From Desulfurellales bacterium (GTDB lineage Bacteria > Campylobacterota_A > Desulfurellia > Desulfurellales > Hippeaceae), in contig JAMOPP010000037.1 of NCBI GenBank assembly GCA_027064405.1, forward strand, positions 1-17,148: 17,148 bases of DNA, written 5' to 3'. The position numbers were made by a program, and so were the translations under genes. Below, piece after piece: positions 6,817-12,853 of the stretch. The notes beneath the pieces were generated by a model. That model made no database searches, was not told where the DNA came from, and worked only from the letters and a program-made list of their open reading frames with translations. Every line of letters begins with the position of its first letter. The stretch's first letter is position 1.

Positions 6817-7088
6817 TATTTTGATTTTGTAACTTGGTTATTTTGACTGTCTTGAAATGTTAATTCCACGCCCGTATCAACAACACTTATAGAAAAATGA
6901 GGGCATGCTGTTTCACACATTTTACATCTTATGCAATCCTCAGGGCGTGCAACTTTACACATAGATCCTGTCCATATGTGTAGATCTTCTACAAGTTCTA
7001 AAACATTCTTGGGACATACATTAATACATATTCCGCAAGCCGTACACAACTTCTCATCAATAACAACCGGTGCTTGTTCTAATGCCAT
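6816..7088 (-). CDS. korD: 2-oxoglutarate:ferredoxin oxidoreductase, delta subunit (2x[4Fe-4S] ferredoxin)
   Basis: A 90-residue bacterial-type ferredoxin subunit. Cluster motifs are C15-x2-C18-x2-C21-x3-C25-P and C52-x2-C55-x2-C58-x3-C62-P, with an extra Cys at 44. It passes electrons from the KorB cluster to free ferredoxin. I chose the ATG at 7088-7086: AAAAGGAG (7102-7095) ends 6 bases before it, while an earlier in-frame ATG at 7094-7092 directly abuts the SD and is too close. The last dozen residues are polar and probably disordered. It heads the korDABC group, 9 bases before korA. A terminator-like hairpin from the icd side ends 2 bases before its SD, so expression may depend on read-through from icd. 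Confidence 0.92.
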   Translation of the reverse strand: MALEQAPVVIDEKLCTACGICINVCPKNVLELVEDLHIWTGSMCKVARPEDCIRCKMCETACPHFSISVVDTGVELTFQDSQNNQVTKSK

Positions 7089-7094
7089 ACGCAT

Positions 7095-7102
7095 CTCCTT
7101 TT
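7095..7102 (-). promoter_or_regulatory. Shine-Dalgarno deciding the korD start
   Basis: AAAAGGAG on the minus strand, adjacent to one ATG (7094-7092, zero spacing) and 6 bases before a second in-frame ATG (7088-7086). Normal spacing selects the second. The SD begins 2 bases after the U-tract of the icd terminator. Confidence 0.7.
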
Positions 7103-7104
7103 GT

Positions 7105-7131
7105 AAAAAATTAGGCCACCACTGGTAGCCT
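7105..7131 (-). terminator. Rho-independent terminator or attenuator between icd and korD
   Basis: On the minus strand AGGCTACC (7131-7124) pairs with GGTGGCCT (7120-7113), eight pairs including one G-U, with a 3-nt loop. It is followed by AA and six T (7110-7105). It lies 46 bases after the icd stop and directly before the korD ribosome-binding site. I see no convincing promoter between the icd stop and the hairpin, or between the hairpin and korD. Confidence 0.7.
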
Positions 7132-7177
7132 TTAGTTTATTAAACACTATCAACCTTTAATAGTTCTTTGATACAAC

Positions 7178-9418
7178 CTACATAGAGTCTATTATTGCAT
7201 TTAATGTCTTGCTTGCTCTCATTTCCTTAGTTGCCTTTTCTTCATCAGGATAGTAATAGCCACCTACATCAACAGGGTGTCCCTGAGCTAAGTTAAGTTC
7301 GTCAACAATTTTTGTTTCATTTTTACTCAATTCCTCAGCTATCTTAGTGAAGAATTCTTTTATCTCTTTGTCAGCATCTTGCTGAGCCAAAGCCTGAGCC
7401 CAATACAGAGCAAGATAGAAATGACTACCTCTGTTGTCAAGCTCTCCAACCTTTCTTGAAGGCCATTTTTTATTTTCCAAAACATTTTCAACAGCTTTAT
7501 CCAAAGCATCTGCCAAAACCTTAACTTTTGCATTTTTATTTTTGTCATATATGTATTCCAAAGATGCCCACAGAGCAGTAAATTCACCAAGTGAATCCCA
7601 TCTCAAGTGACCTTCCTCTAAAAACTGCTGTACATGCTTAGGTGCTGAGCCGCCTGCACCTGTTTCAAACAGTCCGCCACCTGCAAGAAGAGGAACTATC
7701 GAAAGCATTTTTGCACTTGTACCTATTTCTGTGATAGGAAATAAATCCGTTAAGTAATCCCTGATAGCATTACCGGAAACAGAAATTGTATCCAATCCCT
7801 TTCTCATTCTATCAATAGAAAATTTCATAGCTTCAGGAGGAGACATTATAGAAATCTCAAGTCCGTCAGTATCAAACTCTTTAAGGTATTTTTCAACCTT
7901 CTGTATCATCTGCGCATCATGAGCTCTGTTTTTATCAAGCCAAAATACAGCAGGATCTCCTGTTGCTCTTGCTCTGTTAACGGCAAGCTTTACCCAATCC
8001 TTAATTGCAACATCTTTAGCCTGAGTGCCTCTCCATATATCACCCTTTTCAACATTGTGCTCCATCAATACATTGCCATTAGAATCTACAACTCTAACAG
8101 TTCCATCTTCAGGAATTATAAATGTTTTATCATGAGAACCGTATTCTTCCGCCTTCATTGCCATAAGTCCGACATTTGATACGCTTCCTATTGTTGAACG
8201 GTCGAATGCACCATTAGCTTTGCAGTCATCAATAACAACCTGATACATTGTAGAGTAACATCTATCCGGAATCATTGCGTTTGTGTCGTGAAGTTTATTG
8301 TCAGGTCCCCACATCTTTCCGCCGTCGCGTACTACAACAGGCATAGATGCATCAATTATAACATGGTTTGGCGCATGAAAATTTGTTATTCCTTTTGCTG
8401 AATCAACCATAGCAATCTCAGGATTCTTATCGTAAACAGCCTTTATATCATCCTCTATCTCTTTTTGCTTATCTTCAGGCAATTTTTTGATTTTAGCATA
8501 AAGATCACTCAATCCGTTATTTGGGTTTACGCCTATTTCAGCAAATGTGTCGGCATATTTATCAAAAACATCTTTGAAGTAAACCGTTACAGCATGGCCA
8601 AACATTGGCGGATCGGAAACCTTCATCATAGTTGCTTTTAAATGCAAAGATAAAAGTATATTATCTTTCTTGGTCTCTTCAATCTGCTCTTCATAAAACT
8701 TTCTCAATGATTTTACATTCATAAATGTACCGTCAAAAACCTCTCCGTCTAAAAGATGGAGTTTTTCTTTTAAAACGGTAACATTTCCGTTTTTATCTAC
8801 AAGCTCAAATTTTACATCTGTTTCTTTGTCTATAGTTACAGATTTTTCGTTACCATAAAAATCGTCTTCAGTCATATGAGAAACATGAGTTTTGCAGTTT
8901 TTATCCCAAGGCTGAAGAGGCAATCCCATAGCAGTAGGATACTTCTGAGCAATCTTTTTAACTGCAGCAGGAGCTCTTCTATCTGAATTCCCCTGTCTTA
9001 ACACGGGGTTAACAGCACTTCCGAGTGCCTTTGCATATCTTGCACTAATCTGCTTTTCTTCTTCTGTTTGAGGATCTTCAGGATAATCAGGCACAGCATA
9101 ACCCTTATCTTGGAGCTCCTTAATAGCAGCCTGCAACTGAGGAACAGAAGCAGAAATATTGGGAAGTTTGATAATATTTGCACTTGGTTCGTTTACAAGT
9201 TCTCCAAGCTCCGCAAGATCGTCGCTAACTTTCTGATCATCTTTCAAATAATCGGGAAAAAGCGCTAAAATTCTGTTTGTAAGAGAAATATCTTTCGTTA
9301 CAATATCAATATCACCCTTTTTTAAAAAACCTTTAACCACCGGAAGCAAAGAATGCGTAGCTAGCATAGGTGCTTCATCTGTAATTGTCCAAACAATTCT
9401 TGACATATCGTCTCCCAT
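7178..9418 (-). CDS. icd: Monomeric NADP-dependent isocitrate dehydrogenase
   Basis: Oxidises isocitrate to 2-oxoglutarate and CO2 with NADP in the cytosol. The 746-residue length is characteristic of the monomeric class (about 740), not the roughly 420-residue homodimeric class. The N-terminus RIVWTITDEAPMLATHSLLP is the family's typical opening, and a long glycine-rich stretch around LLAGGGLFETGAGGSAPKH near residues 580-600 is also conserved in the class. Two starts are possible. The ATG at 9418 follows AAGGAGG by 4 bases. An ATG four codons later (9406) follows GGGAG by 5 bases and gives the length seen in relatives. A probable promoter lies at 9450-9479. The product is the substrate of KorDABC encoded next, so the two likely form one TCA-cycle segment. 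Confidence 0.95.
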   Translation of the reverse strand: MGDDMSRIVWTITDEAPMLATHSLLPVVKGFLKKGDIDIVTKDISLTNRILALFPDYLKDDQKVSDDLAELGELVNEPSANIIKLPNISASVPQLQAAIKELQDKGYAVPDYPEDPQTEEEKQISARYAKALGSAVNPVLRQGNSDRRAPAAVKKIAQKYPTAMGLPLQPWDKNCKTHVSHMTEDDFYGNEKSVTIDKETDVKFELVDKNGNVTVLKEKLHLLDGEVFDGTFMNVKSLRKFYEEQIEETKKDNILLSLHLKATMMKVSDPPMFGHAVTVYFKDVFDKYADTFAEIGVNPNNGLSDLYAKIKKLPEDKQKEIEDDIKAVYDKNPEIAMVDSAKGITNFHAPNHVIIDASMPVVVRDGGKMWGPDNKLHDTNAMIPDRCYSTMYQVVIDDCKANGAFDRSTIGSVSNVGLMAMKAEEYGSHDKTFIIPEDGTVRVVDSNGNVLMEHNVEKGDIWRGTQAKDVAIKDWVKLAVNRARATGDPAVFWLDKNRAHDAQMIQKVEKYLKEFDTDGLEISIMSPPEAMKFSIDRMRKGLDTISVSGNAIRDYLTDLFPITEIGTSAKMLSIVPLLAGGGLFETGAGGSAPKHVQQFLEEGHLRWDSLGEFTALWASLEYIYDKNKNAKVKVLADALDKAVENVLENKKWPSRKVGELDNRGSHFYLALYWAQALAQQDADKEIKEFFTKIAEELSKNETKIVDELNLAQGHPVDVGGYYYPDEEKATKEMRASKTLNAIIDSM

Positions 9419-9449
9419 AACCCCTCCTTATAAAAACTTATCTTAATTT

Positions 9450-9479
9450 TCTATAAACTAAAAAATAGATGATTTGCAA
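9450..9479 (-). promoter_or_regulatory. Probable promoter of icd
   Basis: On the minus strand TTGCAA (9479-9474) and TATAGA (9455-9450) are 18 bases apart, each matching four of six consensus positions. The start point would be near 9443, giving a leader of about 25 nt that includes the AAGGAGG site. Confidence 0.45.
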
Positions 9480-9501
9480 AATTGCTCAACTTACTTACTC
9501 C

Positions 9502-9522
9502 GCACATAAATATTCTATGTGC
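9502..9522. promoter_or_regulatory. Perfect dyad between divergent icd and tRNA-Asn promoters
   Basis: GCACATA (9502-9508) and TATGTGC (9516-9522) are perfect inverted 7-base arms around a 7-base A/T centre. No T-tract follows on either strand, so it does not look like a terminator. Its centre lies about 69 bases upstream of the predicted icd start point, where an activator could bind. I do not recognise the motif, and the binding factor is unknown. Confidence 0.4.
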
Positions 9523-9580
9523 AGATATACACAAAATACTGTTTTATGTCAAGAATTTCTTTTTTTATTATAAAAAAATA

Positions 9581-9608
9581 TTGACAAATAGAAAACAATT
9601 TATATACT
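9581..9608 (+). promoter_or_regulatory. Sigma-70 promoter of tRNA-Asn
   Basis: A perfect TTGACA (9581-9586) is followed after 16 bases by TATACT (9603-9608). The start would be near 9615, 17 bases before the mature tRNA. This is the best promoter match in the window, as expected for a stable RNA gene. Confidence 0.8.
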
Positions 9609-9631
9609 CGTATTCGTTGTTCGACATTTGC

Positions 9632-9707
9632 TCCTCTGTAGCTCAGCTGGTAGAGCAGGTGGCTGTTAACCACCGGGCCGGGGGTTCGAGTCCCTCCGGA
9701 GGAGCCA
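9632..9707 (+). tRNA. tRNA-Asn(GTT)
   Basis: A complete cloverleaf of 76 nt including an encoded CCA (9705-9707). The acceptor stem TCCTCTG pairs with CGGAGGA and is followed by discriminator G. The anticodon stem GGTGG/CCACC encloses CTGTTAA, giving anticodon GTT for AAY codons. The T-loop is TTCGAGT. It is divergent from icd and transcribed alone from a strong promoter. A short AAGG/CCTT hairpin followed by T (9759-9775) may serve as a weak terminator. Confidence 0.96.
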
Positions 9708-10094
9708 TTTTAATAACCTTTCCAAAACAGATTTTTGATATATGGCTTCCGTAAACTTAAGGATTTGCCTTTTTTAGTCTAAAACTTTTTATAAGCAAAA
9801 CTTCCAAACTTTTTTAAATCTAAAAAATAAGCCACAGTTCATACTCTTTGAGGTTTTATCGTGGTCAAGCGAAACAATATTTATGAAAATCGGAATTAAT
9901 ACGAGAGATATTGTATATTTAAGGTAATAATCTTTATCTTAACATTAGCTTATTTTTTAAAAAGTATTGGTGTTGCCATTGGAAAATATATAAGAGCTAC
10001 CTAATATGGATTGTATTGCTGTTTCCAAAATAAAAGATTTGAAAATGAGATAAAAAATAATGAAGTTGCTTTTTGACACTCTCACTATTTACAC
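9708..10094. other. 387-base stretch without a recognisable gene
   Basis: No frame here has a plausible start, ribosome-binding site and length; both strands are broken by stops. Besides the small hairpin at 9759-9775 (4-bp arms), there is an 11-base A/T-rich inverted repeat: AAAAAATAAGC (9821-9831 region) against GCTTATTTTTT (9948-9958 region), about 117 bases apart. I see no tRNA 3'-end duplication that would mark an attachment site. It may be a decayed gene or plain intergenic DNA. Confidence 0.5.
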
Positions 10095-10565
10095 TCATCC
10101 TCTCAAAGAAGCTATAAGCTTCGTCGGGTAAAGCAGTAAATCGAAGGCGTCAAGTATGTCTTTGACCATAATATCGCTCTCAAGAAGGGCTTCCTTTGAC
10201 AAACCTTCGTCCCCGAGTATGCTTATACCAAGACAAGAAACCTTGAGCATTAAGGCATCGTTTCTTCCATTTCCTATGCTTACAACACCTTCTTTTCCCA
10301 AAGATTCTACATATTCCATTTTAAAAGTTTTTTGATTTCTGTTTGGAGCGACTACAAGTTTGCAATTTAGATCTTTTAAATATTTCAATGCTGTGCCGAA
10401 TGTGTCTCCGGTTACAACAGATATGTCTAACTTTTCTGATAATAAATTAACCTTCTCTTTAACACCGTTTTTTAATTTTCCATTTGTAGCAAGCGTTCCG
10501 TTATAATCTAAAACAAGGAATTTAAGTATGAGTTTTTTATAACCAGAGATATCAATAGACAGCAT
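10095..10565 (-). CDS. HAD-superfamily protein, soluble P-type-ATPase-like
   Basis: A 156-residue single-domain HAD-fold protein without a cap domain. Motif I is LDYNGTLA (19-26), motif II is VVTGDT (50-55), a Lys-rich stretch KTFKMEYV (79-86) may supply motif III, and motif IV is GNGRNDA (98-104). In standard HAD phosphatases motif I is DxDGT, and the second Asp is the general acid. Here it is Asn (D-Y-N-G-T), as in the uncharacterised soluble P-type-ATPase-like group, where the whole cluster resembles the phosphorylation and ATP-hinge region of P-type ATPases. Phosphatase activity is therefore uncertain and the substrate unknown. The ATG follows a weak GGGTGA site. It is the last gene after trpS and the GGDEF-like gene, 88 bases downstream, with a weak hairpin between. 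Confidence 0.8.
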   Translation of the reverse strand: MLSIDISGYKKLILKFLVLDYNGTLATNGKLKNGVKEKVNLLSEKLDISVVTGDTFGTALKYLKDLNCKLVVAPNRNQKTFKMEYVESLGKEGVVSIGNGRNDALMLKVSCLGISILGDEGLSKEALLESDIMVKDILDAFDLLLYPTKLIASLRG

Positions 10566-10583
10566 AACATTTCACCCAATTTA

Positions 10584-10609
10584 CAAAAAGTTTGGCTTAT
10601 ACTCAAACT
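10584..10609 (-). terminator. Weak terminator after the GGDEF-like gene
   Basis: On the minus strand AGTTTG (10609-10604) pairs with CAAACT (10594-10589), loop 9 nt, followed by TTTTT (10589-10585). The 6-bp stem is weak. It lies about 45 bases after the GGDEF-like stop and 20 bases before the HAD-like start. Confidence 0.4.
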
Positions 10610-10653
10610 GCATACATCTGAGATTAAGTCAGAAATTGCACCGTCTTAACAAT

Positions 10654-11175
10654 TTATGTATTTACAACTATGTTGTTTTCAACGCCTTTTGCCCTATCTA
10701 TAGCAGACAAAGCTCTCTCCATCATATTGTCAACACTGTCGCCATTTTTTGAAAAGGTTATCCCGAATTTGGCATTAAGTTCGATATTCTTGTCGTTGTG
10801 TTTGAGATTTTTCATATATTTAAGTATCTTGTTTGAAAAATCTACCATATCATCGCCATTCAATACCCTTGTTAAAATGGCAAAAAATGACCCTCCAAGA
10901 AAAAAGATAAGGTCGCTTCTTCTACATATTCTTTTAAGCATATCCGCTGTTGCCAAGTTAATATCGCTTTGATTAATATTATCACTACTTCTTGCATATT
11001 TAATATCAGCATCAAAAATAATCAAACTAATATTTTCTTCATATCTTTCATACTGAATTAGAAAATTATCAAGCAGATATACAAGCCCTGTTTTGTTGTT
11101 TAATCCTGTTTCATCGTCAATAAAAGCTTGTCTTATTTTGTCATAATTAGAATCTACTGTTCGAAAAGATTGCAT
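10654..11175 (-). CDS. Stand-alone degenerate GGDEF-domain protein
   Basis: 173 residues, almost exactly one GGDEF domain. Family landmarks in order are DDETGLNNKTG (20-30), FDAD (54-57, one metal-binding Asp region), the RRSD (85-88) inhibitory I-site, and a signature read as GGSFF (94-98) exactly five residues later, where active enzymes have GG[D/E]EF. The C-terminal AKFGITFSKNG and ALSAIDRAKG helices are also typical. Loss of both acidic residues of the signature should abolish diguanylate cyclase activity, while the kept RxxD could still bind c-di-GMP. It has no sensor domain or membrane segment. The ATG lies inside the end of trpS (29-base overlap), with GAGGTG 5 bases upstream, so it is coupled to trpS translation. 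A receptor role is inferred. Confidence 0.82.
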   Translation of the reverse strand: MQSFRTVDSNYDKIRQAFIDDETGLNNKTGLVYLLDNFLIQYERYEENISLIIFDADIKYARSSDNINQSDINLATADMLKRICRRSDLIFFLGGSFFAILTRVLNGDDMVDFSNKILKYMKNLKHNDKNIELNAKFGITFSKNGDSVDNMMERALSAIDRAKGVENNIVVNT

Positions 11176-12145
11176 CTTTCACCTCATTAAGAGTGTTTTT
11201 TGCAACAATACTCGCTTTTTTGCTGCCCTCAATTAAAATATTTTCCACATATTCCGTTTTCTGCAATAGATATGCCCTTTTTTCTCTTGCAGGTCTAAGT
11301 GTATTATTTATGTTTTTTGCCAAAATCTTTTTGCACTCTACACAACCTATGGAAGCATTTGAGCAGGATTCTTTAATCTCTGAGCATTTATTTTCATCTG
11401 TGAATATTTTGTGCAACATAAAAACACCGCATTCTTCAGCAACACCGGGGTCCGTTTTCCGCTTTCTTCTTGGGTCACTGAACATAACCTTAATTTTGGA
11501 TTCCGTATCTTGCTCCGTATCTGATAAGTATATCGCATTGTTATAGGATTTACTCATCTTTCTGCCGTCGAGACCAAGTATTTTGGGCACCTCCGTCAAA
11601 AGAGGTTTTGGCTCTATAAAAACACTTTTACCCACAGTAGTATTAAAATGTCTTACCAATTCGCGCGTAAATTCAAGGTGTGCGACCTGGTCCATTCCAA
11701 CCGGCACAAAAGCCGCTTTATACATAATAATGTCTGCGCTCATTAAAACAGGATAACCTAAAAATCCGTAGTTTGATGTCTTCGATTTTCCAAGTTGAGC
11801 CATTTGATCTTTATATGAGGGAACTCTCTCAAGCCACCCTATAGGTGTTATCATAGCAAGAAGAAGAAAAAGTTCAGCATGCTCCTTTACCAAAGATTGA
11901 ACAAAAATAGTGCTTTTCTCAGGTTCAAGACCAAAAGCAAGCCAATCGGCTGCCATTTCTATAGAGTTTTGGTGCATTTTTTTTGAGTCGGCAAAACCTG
12001 TTGTTAATGCATGCCAGTCGGCTACAAAATAAAATCTTTCATAATCTTCTTCCTGAAGTTTTATCCAATTAAGCAATGCTCCATACAGATTTCCGAGATG
12101 AAGTCTGCCTGTAGGTCTCATTCCGCTTAAAACAGAGTGTTTCAT
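11147..12145 (-). CDS. trpS: Tryptophanyl-tRNA synthetase
   Basis: 332 residues, a class I aminoacyl-tRNA synthetase charging tRNA-Trp. The HIGH-type motif is HLGN (16-19), preceded by GMRPTGRLHL, and the KMSKS motif is at 196-200. The anticodon-binding region carries C239, C261, C268 and C271 in the pattern C-x21-C-x6-C-x2-C (with C254 in addition). This closely resembles the [4Fe-4S] motif (C-x22-C-x6-C-x2-C) described for Thermotoga maritima TrpRS, so this enzyme probably carries such a cluster. It starts at ATG after AAGGAG (about 10 bases), 14 bases downstream of the M50 protease gene, and its end overlaps the GGDEF-like gene. No T-box or leader peptide is seen upstream. Confidence 0.95.
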   Translation of the reverse strand: MKHSVLSGMRPTGRLHLGNLYGALLNWIKLQEEDYERFYFVADWHALTTGFADSKKMHQNSIEMAADWLAFGLEPEKSTIFVQSLVKEHAELFLLLAMITPIGWLERVPSYKDQMAQLGKSKTSNYGFLGYPVLMSADIIMYKAAFVPVGMDQVAHLEFTRELVRHFNTTVGKSVFIEPKPLLTEVPKILGLDGRKMSKSYNNAIYLSDTEQDTESKIKVMFSDPRRKRKTDPGVAEECGVFMLHKIFTDENKCSEIKESCSNASIGCVECKKILAKNINNTLRPAREKRAYLLQKTEYVENILIEGSKKASIVAKNTLNEVKDAIFSNSRF

Positions 12146-12159
12146 TAAAGCTATTCTCC

Positions 12160-12780
12160 TTAAAGTAATAAATTTGATAAAGGCATAACAAAAACATAGT
12201 AGATAAAATTAAATATGCCGAAAAACAGTAAACCGATAACTATATACATACCGTAGGGCTCTGATTTTGCAAAGTTGTAAGCCCATTTCGGAGGTAAAAA
12301 TGCAGCCAAAATGCGTCCGCCGTCAAGAGGCAGTATCGGTATAAGATTAAAAAATGCAAAAATTAGATTTAGCTGAACTCCATAAACACATGTAACTATA
12401 ATAGGCTGCTGAATGTAAGGAATAGGTATAAAAATAAAGATGTGATAAATTATAGAAAAACCTATTGCCATTAAAATATTTGATAAAGGTCCCGCCGCAG
12501 CGACAATAGCCGAATCTTTTTTGGGATTTCTCAAATTGAAAAAATTTACCGGAACCGGCTTTGCCCATCCAAAAAGTAGAGGAGAATGGGATATAAGCAA
12601 AATGGCAGGTAGTATTATTGTTCCGAATAAATCTATATGAGGTATAGGATTCAGTGTCAACCTGCCCATAAATTTCGCCGTGTTATCTCCAAGTTTATAT
12701 GCTACATATCCGTGAGAGACTTCGTGCACAACCATTGCGAGAAGAAGTGGTATAACCATTAAAAAAAGTTGAGGATTCAT
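12160..12780 (-). CDS. Site-2 protease family (M50) membrane metalloprotease
   Basis: 206 residues with about five or six hydrophobic segments, predicted to lie in the inner membrane. The zinc site is H19-E20-V21-S22-H23 in the first segment, and the third ligand is D153 in NLIPILPLDGGR (145-156). Both are diagnostic for peptidase family M50. It is a minimal form without the PDZ domain of RseP and without CBS domains, similar to the short Zn-peptidases found beside trpS, scpA/scpB or other housekeeping genes in many bacteria. Their substrates are mostly unknown; anti-sigma factors and signal peptides are substrates of larger relatives. The ATG follows AAGGTG. It lies between rimO (73 bases upstream) and trpS (14 bases downstream). 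Confidence 0.9.
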   Translation of the reverse strand: MNPQLFLMVIPLLLAMVVHEVSHGYVAYKLGDNTAKFMGRLTLNPIPHIDLFGTIILPAILLISHSPLLFGWAKPVPVNFFNLRNPKKDSAIVAAAGPLSNILMAIGFSIIYHIFIFIPIPYIQQPIIVTCVYGVQLNLIFAFFNLIPILPLDGGRILAAFLPPKWAYNFAKSEPYGMYIVIGLLFFGIFNFIYYVFVMPLSNLLL

Positions 12781-12853
12781 AAATCACCTTAAATTAAAAT
12801 TTGGCAAAATTTTCATTTGCACCTTCTAAAAATGCCTGATTAGAAACAAAAAG

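Noticed and set aside
7360..7590. Additional minus-strand frame within icd
   Set aside because: It is an out-of-frame shadow of icd coding sequence, with no ribosome-binding site of its own.
9482..9754. Plus-strand frame across tRNA-Asn
   Set aside because: It reads through the promoter and tRNA (VAQLVEQ...NHRAGGSSPSGG), another common tRNA-derived false protein.
12146..12159. T-box or trp leader before trpS
   Set aside because: Only 14 bases separate trpS from the M50 protease gene, too short for such an element.
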